From: Thiodiazotropha sp040506195
Lineage (GTDB): Bacteria > Pseudomonadota > Gammaproteobacteria > Chromatiales > Chromatiaceae
Assembly (NCBI GenBank): GCA_040506195.1
Contig: JBEVXH010000001.1
Location: 124,001 to 188,000 of the forward strand
Length of the DNA stretch: 64,000 nt
Reading direction: 5' to 3'
The first letter of the stretch is position 1; each line of letters starts with the position of its first letter. The notes beneath the pieces are model-generated. The model saw nothing but the letters and a program-made list of their open reading frames with translations. It did not search any database and was not told the DNA's origin. A program made the translations under genes and the position numbers. This document shows positions 34,544-43,742 of this stretch, piece after piece.

Positions 34544-35962
34544 ATGACGGAAGTATCATCCGGCCTGACATTCAGACAAAGCGTCGACCATATGGTTGAT
34601 CGTGCACTGGCTTTTTTGGAGCTGGATCCCGGTATCGCCAATGCCATCAAATCATGTACTTCGGTTTTACAGGTCAGTTTCCCTGTAGACATCAGAGGCA
34701 AGGTTGAGCTTTTCACCGGCTGGCGAGCAGTACATAGTATCCACCGTCTGCCTGCCAAGGGTGGATTACGCTATGCGGAAAACGTGGATCAACAGGAGGT
34801 CGAGGCGCTTGCGGCACTGATGACTTATAAATGCGCCATCGTTGACGTCCCATTCGGCGGCTCGAAAGGCGGGCTGTGTATCGATCCGAATAACTACTCC
34901 CGGGATGAATTGAAGCAGATTACACGCCGCTTTGCGAGAGAACTGGCGGCACCGGGCTTTCTCAACCCGGCAACCAATGTGCCTGCACCGGATATGGGGA
35001 CCGGTCAACGCGAAATGGCCTGGATAGCCGACACCTACAAACACCTCTATCCCGAAGAGATCAACGCCCTTGCCTGTGTCACCGGCAAACCGGTAGCTCA
35101 TGGTGGCGTCAACGGTCGAACCGAGGCCACCGGACGCGGTGTACAATATGCACTGCAGGAGTTTTTCAGGCACAAGGAGGAACTGAATGCCGCCGGTATG
35201 GACGGTGGATTGGAGGGTAAGCACATCATCATCCAGGGACTGGGAAATGTGGGATATCACGCCGCCAAGTTTTTATCCGAGGAGGACGGCGCCAAGATAG
35301 TCGGCATCATTGTCCGGGACGGAGGGGTTTTCAATCCCGATGGAATCCATGTGGATGAGGCGTATTACCACCGCTGCTCCCATGGAGGACTGAAGGGATT
35401 TGCCGGCGGCGAGTTCATTGTAGAAGGCGAGAAACTTCTGGAAACCGAGTGCGATATCCTAATACCCGCCGCGATCGAGGGTGCGATCAATCAGCACAAC
35501 GCACCGAATATCCACGCTAAGTTGATTGCCGAAGCAGCCAACGGCCCGGTTACTTTCGAGGCCGATCGCATCCTGCGCAGTCGAGGCATCACCATCCTGC
35601 CGGACGCCTATGTCAACGCCGGTGGTGTAGTGGTCTCCTATTTCGAGTGGATTCGTAACCTCAGCCATATGCGATTTGGTCGTATCGAACGTCGTCTGGA
35701 TGAGGCACGCGGCAGACATGTGGTCGCCGCGCTGGAACAAACGACGGGAAAACAGGTCCCCGACTGGATCGAGGACAGCCTGTCTCGGGGCGCAGACGAG
35801 CTTGACTTGGTACGATCCGGGCTCGATGACAGCATGCGACTGGCACTGCAGGAGATAATCGACATACGCAGTCGCAAACCTGAGCTCGAAGACTACCGAA
35901 CCGCCGCCTACGTTATCGCCCTGCAAAAACTGGCACGCTCCTATATTGATATTGGCGTATAA
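34544..35962 (+). CDS. Glu/Leu/Phe/Val-family glutamate dehydrogenase
   Basis: The enzyme interconverts glutamate with 2-oxoglutarate and ammonia. The protein (472 residues from the ATG at 34544) has the substrate-binding GWRAVHS and LPAKGGLRYAENV, the catalytic lysine in KCAIVDVPFGGSKGGL, NVPAPDMGTGQREM, and the dinucleotide fold GLGNVGYHAAKFL. AEAANGPVTFEAD and LPDAYVNAGGVVVSYFEW are also family-typical. Length and the absence of extra domains fit hexameric GDH. NAD versus NADP use cannot be read safely. Confidence 0.93.
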   Translation: MTEVSSGLTFRQSVDHMVDRALAFLELDPGIANAIKSCTSVLQVSFPVDIRGKVELFTGWRAVHSIHRLPAKGGLRYAENVDQQEVEALAALMTYKCAIVDVPFGGSKGGLCIDPNNYSRDELKQITRRFARELAAPGFLNPATNVPAPDMGTGQREMAWIADTYKHLYPEEINALACVTGKPVAHGGVNGRTEATGRGVQYALQEFFRHKEELNAAGMDGGLEGKHIIIQGLGNVGYHAAKFLSEEDGAKIVGIIVRDGGVFNPDGIHVDEAYYHRCSHGGLKGFAGGEFIVEGEKLLETECDILIPAAIEGAINQHNAPNIHAKLIAEAANGPVTFEADRILRSRGITILPDAYVNAGGVVVSYFEWIRNLSHMRFGRIERRLDEARGRHVVAALEQTTGKQVPDWIEDSLSRGADELDLVRSGLDDSMRLALQEIIDIRSRKPELEDYRTAAYVIALQKLARSYIDIGV

Positions 35963-36372
35963 GAACAATACAATAACACTTTACATTTTAAGGTATTTGT
36001 ATAAGAATTTAATTCGCATGCCTGCTCAGCGAGTTATCATACGGATTGACGACTGAAGGGACACAGACGATACACACAAAGGTATCGCGCACAGGGAGGA
36101 GTGATCGTATATGGATGATAGTAACAACCTGATCCAATATCTCGGCACAATCATATTACCTGCCGGAAATATCCTAAACCTTACATGGCGCCCTTCAACC
36201 TTTCGCCATTCCAATGATTTAAGCGCAGCATATTCTCGCGACAAGCCTATGTAAGGAATGGATAACCTTCAATCAGGCTGAATGCCTGAACAACACCACA
36301 ATGCTCATGATTTCACGCCAGCTGAATATATAAAAAATCAGATATACATCGAAAAGAAACAGGAGTTTATGT
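35963..36372. other. Intergenic region between gdh and bacteriohemerythrin, with one small ORF
   Basis: About 410 bases. It is AT-rich near gdh. It includes a 47-codon open frame at 36111-36254 (listed separately) and an AT-rich stretch directly before the hemerythrin ATG, which has CAGGAG as ribosome site. No clear promoter boxes or terminator for gdh were found. Confidence 0.4.
36111..36254 (+). CDS. Possible small protein (47 residues), unknown
   Basis: ATG at 36111 preceded by a very good ribosome site, GGGAGGAG, about 9 bases away; stop TAA at 36252-36254. The translation begins MDDSNNLIQYLGTIILPAGN and has a mildly hydrophobic start with a basic, polar end. No family is recognised. The strong ribosome site is the main reason to list it; a chance frame is quite possible. 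Confidence 0.25.
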   Translation: MDDSNNLIQYLGTIILPAGNILNLTWRPSTFRHSNDLSAAYSRDKPM

Positions 36373-36768
36373 ATGTCACTAATGCAATGGGTAGAGGAGA
36401 AGCACGGTACAAGTGTCGACCTCTGTGATAGTCAGCATAAAGAGCTGTTCGACCGTGTCAATGCACTTCATGATGCTGTCACCAGTAGAGACCACATCGA
36501 TATCGGCAATCGCTTGGATAACTTGATTGATTATGTCGTCAGGCACTTTGAGACCGAAGAACGTTTAATGGAGGAGCGTGGTTACAACGGATTGGACCAT
36601 CATCGTCAAGAGCATGATTTACTGATCAAGATATGTAGCGATATCCAGGATAAGTTCCATGCCGGTGAAATGGAGATCGAGGAGGGTACGTTAACCTACA
36701 TTAAAGAGTGGCTCGATCACCATATCCTGATCATTGATAAACCATACGGTCCTGCATTGAGCAATTGA
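36373..36768 (+). CDS. Bacteriohemerythrin
   Basis: A 131-residue single-domain hemerythrin that binds O2 at a di-iron site. The ligands are all visible: His22 (QHKELF), His58 and Glu62 (HFETEE), His77 and His81 (HHRQEHD), and His116/117 with Asp122 (WLDHHILIIDKPY). Such proteins store or deliver oxygen, or sense it for taxis. It stands alone, so it is probably an oxygen or redox buffer in a microaerobic life style (inference). A terminator follows directly. Confidence 0.95.
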   Translation: MSLMQWVEEKHGTSVDLCDSQHKELFDRVNALHDAVTSRDHIDIGNRLDNLIDYVVRHFETEERLMEERGYNGLDHHRQEHDLLIKICSDIQDKFHAGEMEIEEGTLTYIKEWLDHHILIIDKPYGPALSN

Positions 36769-36782
36769 AGACTACAAGTTTT

Positions 36783-36808
36783 GATGAAAAGCCAGGTTTG
36801 GCTTCATC
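36783..36808. terminator. Hairpin between hemerythrin and yoaA, possible minus-strand terminator
   Basis: The stretch GATGAAAAGCC / GGCTTCATC forms an imperfect inverted repeat around AGGTTT. On the minus strand, it ends in CTTTTCATC, so it may help end yoaA transcription, but the T tract is inside the stem. Confidence 0.35.
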
Positions 36809-36811
36809 CTC

Positions 36812-36854
36812 GCGGGACCTTCGAGTGCCCCCGACACGTCGGTCCCGCTTTTTT
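36812..36854 (+). terminator. Rho-independent terminator after bacteriohemerythrin
   Basis: An 8-bp GC-rich stem GCGGGACC (36812-36819) / GGTCCCGC (36841-36848), with a loop that can itself fold, followed by a run of T (36849-36854). It ends exactly at the stop codon of the convergent yoaA gene. Confidence 0.85.
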
Positions 36855-38770
36855 CAACCTTCCGACAGTGAGAAGAACCGCTCCAATACTGTAAAATCCT
36901 GTGTTTTAGTCATCGGCGGCAAGCTGCGGATAAATATCTTTCCGTAGGGTTTGCTCAACAACCTGGGATCACAGAGCACCAAAACACCCCGGTCTTTCTC
37001 GTCACGAATCAAGCGCCCTGCCCCCTGTTTCAAGGCAATTGCGGCTTGTGGCAATTGATACGTCATGAAGGGATTTCCACCTCGCTTGCGTAAGGCATCG
37101 ATGCGTGCCTGAAGTACTGGATCGCCGGGTGATGCAAATGGCAGTTTATCGATGATTACACAGGAAAGGGCCTCCCCGCGCACATCGATGCCCTCCCAGA
37201 AGCTGGATGTACCGAGTAGTACCGCATTACCGAGCTTACGAAACTGTTCGACCAACTCGGTTCGTGGCGCCGTACCCTGCACCAGCATTGGGTAGCTCAG
37301 CTTCTCTTTTAGATAATCAGCTGCCTCCTGCAGTGCCTTGTGACTGGTATATAGCAAAAAGGCACGACCTCCACTTGCCTGCAATATAGGTAGTGAAAGA
37401 TCGGATACAGCCCTATTGAACTCAGGGCTGTTGGGTTCCGGCAGACTTTTTGGCACATACCAGACCGCTTGATGCGGATAATCGAAAGGACTGTCCCAAC
37501 AATGGGTTTCGGCTTCAGATAATCCAAGCTGCTTTGAAAAATGCTCGAAACTGCCACCTACCGCCAGCGTGGCGGATGTAAAGATCCAGGATGCGGGATG
37601 TTCCTGCATGACACCCTGAAATATATCCGCGATCTCCAACGGTGTACGATTCAAACGAAAGCTCTGTCGGTGAGTCTCAAACCAACGGATTGACTCGCTA
37701 TCATCATTCTGCCGTAGACCGTGCAGTCGTTGAAGTACCGTACCGCAACGCTCACTACAGCTCTCAAGGCCCTTTCCCCGCCCTTCCACGGTGCGTAGCG
37801 ATTGCGCCAGTTGGTCGATGGAAGCCAGCAATCCGTCAAGATGGGCATTCACCGATGGATTGGCTGCAACCTCAGACCAGGCTCCCCGTCTCTGCTCAAG
37901 GCCAAAGGCCAATCGCATATCCCTGGTCGCCTGCTGCAGACGTTCTGCATGTTCCAGTATTTCGGGAGTATCCTTCGCCTCACGGTGATACTCCGCAACG
38001 GTATCCCGTGCCAACTCAAGCAACTGGCGGCCGCTCACACTGTCGCCGAAGAAATTTCCTGCGATATCGGGCAGTTGATGCGCCTCATCAAGGATAAAAC
38101 AGTCGGCACTGGGCAGAAGTTCCGCAAAACCCTCCTCCTTCAACGCCATGTCTGCACATAAAAGATGGTGGTTGACAACCACCAGATCCGCTTCCTGAGC
38201 ACGTTTTCTCGCCTCCATGAGATGACAGGTACTGTAGGCCGAGCACTCTTGCCCCAGACAGTTTTCGGTTGTTGAAGTCACATAGGGCCAGATTCCCGCA
38301 TCCTCAGGTACCTGGGTCATCCCAGCTATATCGCCGCTCTTGGTTTTGATCGACCACTCACGAATCCACTGCAACTGCTCAACCTGCTCCCTAGTGAGAT
38401 GCAACTCTTCTTGCAGCGTATTCTCCAAACGGTGGATACAAAGGTAGTTGGCACGACCCTTCAGTAATGCCGTTGCAACCGGACTCGACAGACTTTGCCG
38501 CACCATGGGCAGATCCCGGTGGAACAGTTGATCCTGGAGGTTTTTGGTGCCGGTTGAGATGATTACCTTTTGCCCGGACATCAATGCCGGCACCAGATAG
38601 GCGAATGTCTTACCGGTACCGGTCCCGGCTTCACAGATCAGCACACCTCCCTGATCCATAATCCGGCCGACGGCCCGAGCCATCCCCTGTTGTTGCGGCC
38701 GATAGGAAAAACCCTCGATGCGCTTCGCCAACCAGCCGTCGGGGTCGAAAATCTCAGCGATATCCGTCAT
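36854..38770 (-). CDS. yoaA: YoaA/DinG-family ATP-dependent DNA helicase
   Basis: A 638-residue XPD-like superfamily 2 helicase. It has Walker A in CEAGTGTGKTFAYL, four iron-sulfur cysteines (GRANYLCIHRLEN, NCLGQECSAYSTCH), the DEAH box in FILDEAHQLP, FTSATLAVGGSF, and the final helicase motif QGAGRLIRDEKDRGVL. Length and the absence of an exonuclease domain fit YoaA better than Gram-positive DinG. It unwinds damaged replication intermediates. The next gene upstream (38808) is on the same strand. Confidence 0.93.
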   Translation of the reverse strand: MTDIAEIFDPDGWLAKRIEGFSYRPQQQGMARAVGRIMDQGGVLICEAGTGTGKTFAYLVPALMSGQKVIISTGTKNLQDQLFHRDLPMVRQSLSSPVATALLKGRANYLCIHRLENTLQEELHLTREQVEQLQWIREWSIKTKSGDIAGMTQVPEDAGIWPYVTSTTENCLGQECSAYSTCHLMEARKRAQEADLVVVNHHLLCADMALKEEGFAELLPSADCFILDEAHQLPDIAGNFFGDSVSGRQLLELARDTVAEYHREAKDTPEILEHAERLQQATRDMRLAFGLEQRRGAWSEVAANPSVNAHLDGLLASIDQLAQSLRTVEGRGKGLESCSERCGTVLQRLHGLRQNDDSESIRWFETHRQSFRLNRTPLEIADIFQGVMQEHPASWIFTSATLAVGGSFEHFSKQLGLSEAETHCWDSPFDYPHQAVWYVPKSLPEPNSPEFNRAVSDLSLPILQASGGRAFLLYTSHKALQEAADYLKEKLSYPMLVQGTAPRTELVEQFRKLGNAVLLGTSSFWEGIDVRGEALSCVIIDKLPFASPGDPVLQARIDALRKRGGNPFMTYQLPQAAIALKQGAGRLIRDEKDRGVLVLCDPRLLSKPYGKIFIRSLPPMTKTQDFTVLERFFSLSEG

Positions 38771-38790
38771 AGAACTGCTACAGGAAACCA

Positions 38791-38811
38791 GGATCTGTCA
38801 GCAGACCCTAG
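38791..38811 (-). repeat. AGGGYCTGTT intergenic repeat, partial copy
   Basis: On the minus strand it reads CTAGGGTCTGCTGACAGATC, similar to the full copies at 23793 and 30982. The TAG in its CTAG supplies the stop codon of the gene ending at 38808. Confidence 0.5.
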
Positions 38812-39305
38812 TCAGCCTGATTATCCCAGACTTCGGGTTCAAGGCCATTTTCACGGGTCCAGGCAAGGTGACCGATGATCTTGAAACGCGCCACCGACAT
38901 TGCGCCACGTTTAGCCCGGTTGCTGCTGCTTTTACCGACATACTCGATAATATCGTCCCGCTCTGCTTCATAGATCTCATAGGGTTCATAATCCTCATCC
39001 ATGAGTACCAATACAACACTGTCCCAATCCTTATCGAGTTTAAGCTGACCAATCCTTTGACCTGATTTGCTTTCATCCAAAATGGTTCTTGATTTGATCT
39101 GAATCTGTTTGCCGCCGCGCTTGGGATCCACCGCATCATAGCCACCCTCACCCGTTGGTTTGGGCTCGAGCCGGAGTAGCTTAACCGCATCATATTCCGC
39201 AATTTCATTACTGATGCCGGGCAGGGGCTTTCCCATGGTACGACGATATTCAGCGGCCAATACCCGGGCCTGGGCAATCAGTTTGTCGGCGGCATACAGG
39301 GTCAA
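38808..39305 (-). CDS. DUF6998-like protein, possible nuclease fold
   Basis: A 165-residue protein without signal or membrane segment. It has ISNEIAEYDAVKLLRLEP, then GGYDAVDPKRGGKQIQIKSR and SVVLVLMDEDYEPYEIYEAE. The order E, then D in GYDAVD, then QIK followed by a beta strand with acidic residues, resembles a degenerate PD-(D/E)XK nuclease core (QxK variant). This is inference from motif spacing; I know this sequence style only as a domain of unknown function. It lies 37 bases upstream of yoaA on the same strand, so a link with DNA repair is possible. Its TAG stop lies inside a short intergenic repeat. Confidence 0.6.
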   Translation of the reverse strand: MTLYAADKLIAQARVLAAEYRRTMGKPLPGISNEIAEYDAVKLLRLEPKPTGEGGYDAVDPKRGGKQIQIKSRTILDESKSGQRIGQLKLDKDWDSVVLVLMDEDYEPYEIYEAERDDIIEYVGKSSSNRAKRGAMSVARFKIIGHLAWTRENGLEPEVWDNQAD

Positions 39306-39554
39306 GCCTCTGCTCCCTTACTATTCAGGAATGGAATTCTGCTCGGATTGTAGCCTATCTGGTGCCTGGCAAGAAACGCTTAGTGACTGTTGCAGCCACA
39401 GATATCCGCTATTCCCCCCCCCTTCACCAACATGTGTCGTCATGTTATCGGGGTGGGGACTGGTTTTGCGTAAGGTTTCCGATTTGCCTGCCCTGTTTGC
39501 CCTGCCGTACATCAATACCGGCAATGGTTGCGGCCTCGAAATAAAATGGATCGA

Positions 39555-42500
39555 TCAGGCAGTTGAGATTTGTTGCCGATCTCCCGCAATCTCTTGCAAG
39601 ACCTCGGTAAAGCCCCTGGGGCGTCCAAAATGATAGCCCTGCGCGAAATCCACCCCCATCTCCTGCAGTGCCTTGCCGATAGAGGCATCGCTCACATGTT
39701 CGGCAATCACTACCTTGCCCATGAAATGAGCGAGCTCCATGATCGAAATGACCATCGCCAGATCGGCGGTGTTCTGGATCATCTCACGCACGAAGATGCC
39801 GTCGATTTTCACATAGTTGACGGGAAAATCCTTGAGATATGAGAAAGAGGCGAAACCGGACCCGAAATCATCCAGATAACAGGAGCACCCCATCGATCTG
39901 ACCTCCTTCATGAAGCTCACCGTCTCCTCGATATCTCTGGCGAGAGCCGTTTCAGTGACCTCGAATCCCAGTTGCTCGGCAGGAATCGGGGACTCACTGA
40001 TACGCTGTTTCAAATAGCGCTTGAATTCGCTGTCGACAACAGACTTGGTCGACAGATTGACTGAGAAACTGACATCTCCCCGCAGCCTGTCGCCATAGGG
40101 TGTAATTGCATCAAAGAAGTGATCTATGACCCAAAGATCAACGGCTCGCATCAGATCATATTGTTCGGCGATTTTGATGAAACGTTGTGGTGGTTGAGGT
40201 TCATCCTTGTCATCGAGGATTCGTAACAGGATTTCATAGTGCGGATTCAATCCCGCATCTTGTTTAAGTGGAACGATTGGTTGGGCAAAAAGCACCATTC
40301 TATCGTTCGCCAACGCCTCCTGGATAGCTGGTATCGTCTGGATAACCTGCATGTGTTTCTGATAGGCGGAATCGGATGCCGAATAGAGACGCGTACAGTT
40401 TCTACCACCCTCTTTGGCCATATAACAGGCAGACTTGGCGGCCTGTAACAGTTCACTGGTATCCGCTTGTTGCCGGGCATCCACCTGCACCACACCAAGG
40501 CTGGCTGAAACAGGTATCAGGCGATCATTCCAACTGAAGCGATACCCCTCGATTGCATGACGTAATGATTCAGCATTTTGAAATCCCTTATCAAGATCCG
40601 CATTCCTCATAAGCAGGGCGAATTCATCATCACCGATACGCGCCACCATGCCATCTTCGGCACTGTAACTGGAGATTATTGATGAAACTGTCTGCAGCAG
40701 CTGGTCGCCGCCTTTGAAGCCGCACAGATCATTGACTACATGAAACTTGTCCAGATCAAGCAGTATCAATACATGTTGCATGTCGTTGTTTTCCGCCTCA
40801 ACCGACAGCTCACGCAGATGGCGTTCGAACCTGCGGCGATTAAACAGTCCGGTCAGCTCATCGGTGGAATACTCATCCTTAATATGATTGAAACTCGTAA
40901 ACAGTATGCGATCTATGGCCCTGTCAACAATTGGCTGCACCCGATCCTGCATAACGCTGTAGTCACCGCTATCGACAGATTTTGCCAATTCAATATCAGT
41001 GATATCCAATGCCTTCAGGCCATCTCCATTCACAAACAGGAAACGGTTTGAGTCGTTGCTTTTCCAAGCCAGAAAAAGCATACGTTCACCTGCATCCACA
41101 ACCACCCAGGTATCGATCTTGAGGGACTTGACTCTCTCCAATGAAGCCTGATCAATTCCGGCTTCAGCACTATTTTCAAGCTTATCGGCACTGTCGGAGA
41201 AAAATCGACTCAGGTATTCTTCATCAACCTCTATTCTCTGCTCACAAAACGGCGTCGCTGCATCGCCCCCCCTGATGAGTGCTGTCTGTAGTTCGATTGC
41301 AAAGCTCCGGCTCTCTTCGGGATATACGGGATAGTCACGAAACCCCTTTCTGATAAGCGAAATCAGATCGCGAATTCGGCTTTCACTCATCTCGTGCGGT
41401 AACGATTGGTTGAGGAAAAGTTTCCCCATTATTTCGATGACACGGGAATAGGCCTTCCAGGCCGTACTCTCTTCACCTTCAATTGCATAGGTCTGCACTA
41501 ATAGCTTGATCCATCCGAATTGAAACAGTCTTTCTATCGCAATGGATACCGATTTATCCGACAACTGATTACGAATGTAGCTTAAGACCTCTCGCTCCGC
41601 CGCAACATACTGCTCATCCTTTTCACAGTGTTCAATTGCAAGCTGACGATTATGATGAAATTTCTCGAGCTGAGTATGTTTTAGAGCCTCGAGTGCCTGT
41701 GTCACTTCAGAAACGCTGGTCAGCTTGTTGCAATCAATAGCATCAAGAAGTTGAGATATCTTCGCCATATCCCTGATCTGTGCCGTTTGATTCCCCATCG
41801 TGAGATAAGGGGCCAGGGATTCTATCGTTGCAAGCAGTTGCCTGACGGGATGTTTACTGTTCTCCAGTAACGAAGGATCATTCACCACCTCCTGAATAAT
41901 CTGAATTTCCATCCGGTTCAGCAGATCCTTCAACTCCGCCGGTACAAGTGGATCATCACGCAGTGAAGAAACCAGTTCCTCCCCGGTAGTGACCGCGGCA
42001 CTAACCAGCGGATCAAGTTTTTGATTACCGGATGACTGACTCTCCAGCTCGTATTCGAGCTGTTTGAGAACTGACGAGCCAAACCTCAATGGCAGTTTAT
42101 TGAGAGATTCTATAACCTGGTTTTTATCAATCCTCGCAACTTTTGCTCCCGGATCGTTACCGTCAGTATGATGCTTCACATCGAGTAGTGTGGACAGATG
42201 TTGTATGACCTTACCCACATTTGGATGGAATATCTTTTTCGCCTGAAGACTTTGATTGGCGCTGACCTGGTGCTGTGAAGTGAAATCGATTCCTTTCTCC
42301 TTCAGCAGCTCAACGATTTCTTCGTATAGACTATCGAGCCCTTTCAGGACGGTTCCATGAAATACACTCAGGATCAAGTGAAAACAGTTGATTTCCAAAT
42401 CGAACCTGCCCAATGCATGTTTCAGCGCATTGAGCAGACTGATCGGAGAGAGAGGATTGTTCTCACCCTTGATCGTATGTTCTGTCAGATAGGTGAGTGA

Positions 42501-43244
42501 TGTTTCGATGTGGTAGAGGTTACGCGCCAATTCCGTCTCACTCTTCCTGGCTATATCGTTGATTACCACCCAGTGATCGATCTCAACCTTCTCAACCAGT
42601 TCAAGTTCCTGGTTTACCTCCGTCGAGGGAGCCCGAGTGACACCAACCAGGCTGACCAACTCATCAAATGTTTTTTCTACCTGTCCGAAAAAGGCTGCTG
42701 AAATCTCAGTTTGTTCTCTTTCCAGTGCTGTCATCATCAGAATCAGCGTTGATTCCTGTTGACTGCTCTGGGGTTCATTGGCGCGCGCCAGCAACGCCTC
42801 TTTTGATTGAGTGAAAAAAGACCTCAGCAGCGGATTGAGGTAACCGAGCAACCGGCTCTGCAGTGCCTCTATCAATGGCGCCACTGCCGGCTTATCGACA
42901 GATGCCTGTTCTATGTGCTTGTTCTTTCGTTGAGACTGAAGATAGGTATACAGCTCCTCTGCTTCCTGATGATCGATTATGCTGCCGCCCACTCCATGAT
43001 CATGTTTATAGACTAAGGAAACACGCACCTGTTTGGAGGCAAAGCTAAGGACCGCATTTATTCGATCAGATTCAGCGATGTAGCCATCGGGCAGCAATTC
43101 ATCCAGCCTCTCGTCTTCACACTGCAGATAGATACCACCTTCGGAAAAGTTACAAATCCTGCACTTCTCGAAGGTCTGCCCCCGAAAAGCCAGATCTGCC
43201 GACAGATCGATCTCCAGCCGTTGATGCCTTCTACGATTATTCAT
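39555..43244 (-). CDS. PilZ-GGDEF-EAL c-di-GMP signalling protein (1229 residues)
   Basis: A large cytoplasmic protein. The N-terminus is a PilZ domain: RRRHQRLEIDLSADL (c-di-GMP-contacting basic motif) and CRICNFSEGGIYL. A long helical middle region (about 130-690) resembles DUF1631. A GGDEF domain follows whose signature is GDDEF (871-875), with Asp for the second Gly, which usually abolishes cyclase activity. The EAL domain has Glu1004 in YEILLRILDD, SVNLSTKSV, YLDDFGSG and KIDGIFV, so it looks active as a c-di-GMP phosphodiesterase. So the protein probably binds c-di-GMP through PilZ and degrades it. No membrane segments. It is transcribed alone, with about 500 non-coding bases separating it from mrcB. 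Confidence 0.9.
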   Translation of the reverse strand: MNNRRRHQRLEIDLSADLAFRGQTFEKCRICNFSEGGIYLQCEDERLDELLPDGYIAESDRINAVLSFASKQVRVSLVYKHDHGVGGSIIDHQEAEELYTYLQSQRKNKHIEQASVDKPAVAPLIEALQSRLLGYLNPLLRSFFTQSKEALLARANEPQSSQQESTLILMMTALEREQTEISAAFFGQVEKTFDELVSLVGVTRAPSTEVNQELELVEKVEIDHWVVINDIARKSETELARNLYHIETSLTYLTEHTIKGENNPLSPISLLNALKHALGRFDLEINCFHLILSVFHGTVLKGLDSLYEEIVELLKEKGIDFTSQHQVSANQSLQAKKIFHPNVGKVIQHLSTLLDVKHHTDGNDPGAKVARIDKNQVIESLNKLPLRFGSSVLKQLEYELESQSSGNQKLDPLVSAAVTTGEELVSSLRDDPLVPAELKDLLNRMEIQIIQEVVNDPSLLENSKHPVRQLLATIESLAPYLTMGNQTAQIRDMAKISQLLDAIDCNKLTSVSEVTQALEALKHTQLEKFHHNRQLAIEHCEKDEQYVAAEREVLSYIRNQLSDKSVSIAIERLFQFGWIKLLVQTYAIEGEESTAWKAYSRVIEIMGKLFLNQSLPHEMSESRIRDLISLIRKGFRDYPVYPEESRSFAIELQTALIRGGDAATPFCEQRIEVDEEYLSRFFSDSADKLENSAEAGIDQASLERVKSLKIDTWVVVDAGERMLFLAWKSNDSNRFLFVNGDGLKALDITDIELAKSVDSGDYSVMQDRVQPIVDRAIDRILFTSFNHIKDEYSTDELTGLFNRRRFERHLRELSVEAENNDMQHVLILLDLDKFHVVNDLCGFKGGDQLLQTVSSIISSYSAEDGMVARIGDDEFALLMRNADLDKGFQNAESLRHAIEGYRFSWNDRLIPVSASLGVVQVDARQQADTSELLQAAKSACYMAKEGGRNCTRLYSASDSAYQKHMQVIQTIPAIQEALANDRMVLFAQPIVPLKQDAGLNPHYEILLRILDDKDEPQPPQRFIKIAEQYDLMRAVDLWVIDHFFDAITPYGDRLRGDVSFSVNLSTKSVVDSEFKRYLKQRISESPIPAEQLGFEVTETALARDIEETVSFMKEVRSMGCSCYLDDFGSGFASFSYLKDFPVNYVKIDGIFVREMIQNTADLAMVISIMELAHFMGKVVIAEHVSDASIGKALQEMGVDFAQGYHFGRPRGFTEVLQEIAGDRQQISTA

Positions 43245-43742
43245 TCAATGATCCGCAGCAAAGGTTACTCCCAGGATAATAATAACCTTAATTTTATTCT
43301 GATTAATCCATTATCGGCGATAGGTTGTAGAGCTTGAAATTATAATGGTGATAATTTGTTAAAAGTGTTAATTCCCGCATGACCCATGTTGATCACATGT
43401 CAGGATGATAAGCGGGGCATATAGCGTCTTAAGGACAAGGTCACGAACCGATCCATACGCTTAAGAAGCCTTTGAATAATTTGGAGATTTACCATCATAC
43501 TGGAAAAAATGCCATTCCAGATCATCATATGTAATTGAATAATAAGAATATTGCTATCTTAACAAATCTGTTTCCATGCTTTGTAATTGTTCTGACCGGT
43601 AGCAATCAGCGATTCCTCAGGTCTCATTTATGTCCGGCATTGCAGCAGGATTGTGGCGCAGTAAAGCTGCATAAGCGACGGATGACGCCGCTGCATAGAT
43701 ACGATGGCCTGGCAGTGGTAATCAAACCAGCTTTAACAGGCC
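43245..43742. other. Intergenic region between mrcB and the PilZ-GGDEF-EAL gene
   Basis: About 500 mostly AT-rich bases; both flanking genes are on the minus strand. The left part would hold the promoter of the PilZ-GGDEF-EAL gene (a TATAAT lies on the minus strand about 100 bases before its start, without a good -35). Directly after the mrcB stop, the minus strand at 43727-43746 reads CTAAGGCCTGTTAAAGCTGG, resembling the AGGGYCTGTT repeat. No gene or clear RNA structure was seen. Confidence 0.4.
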
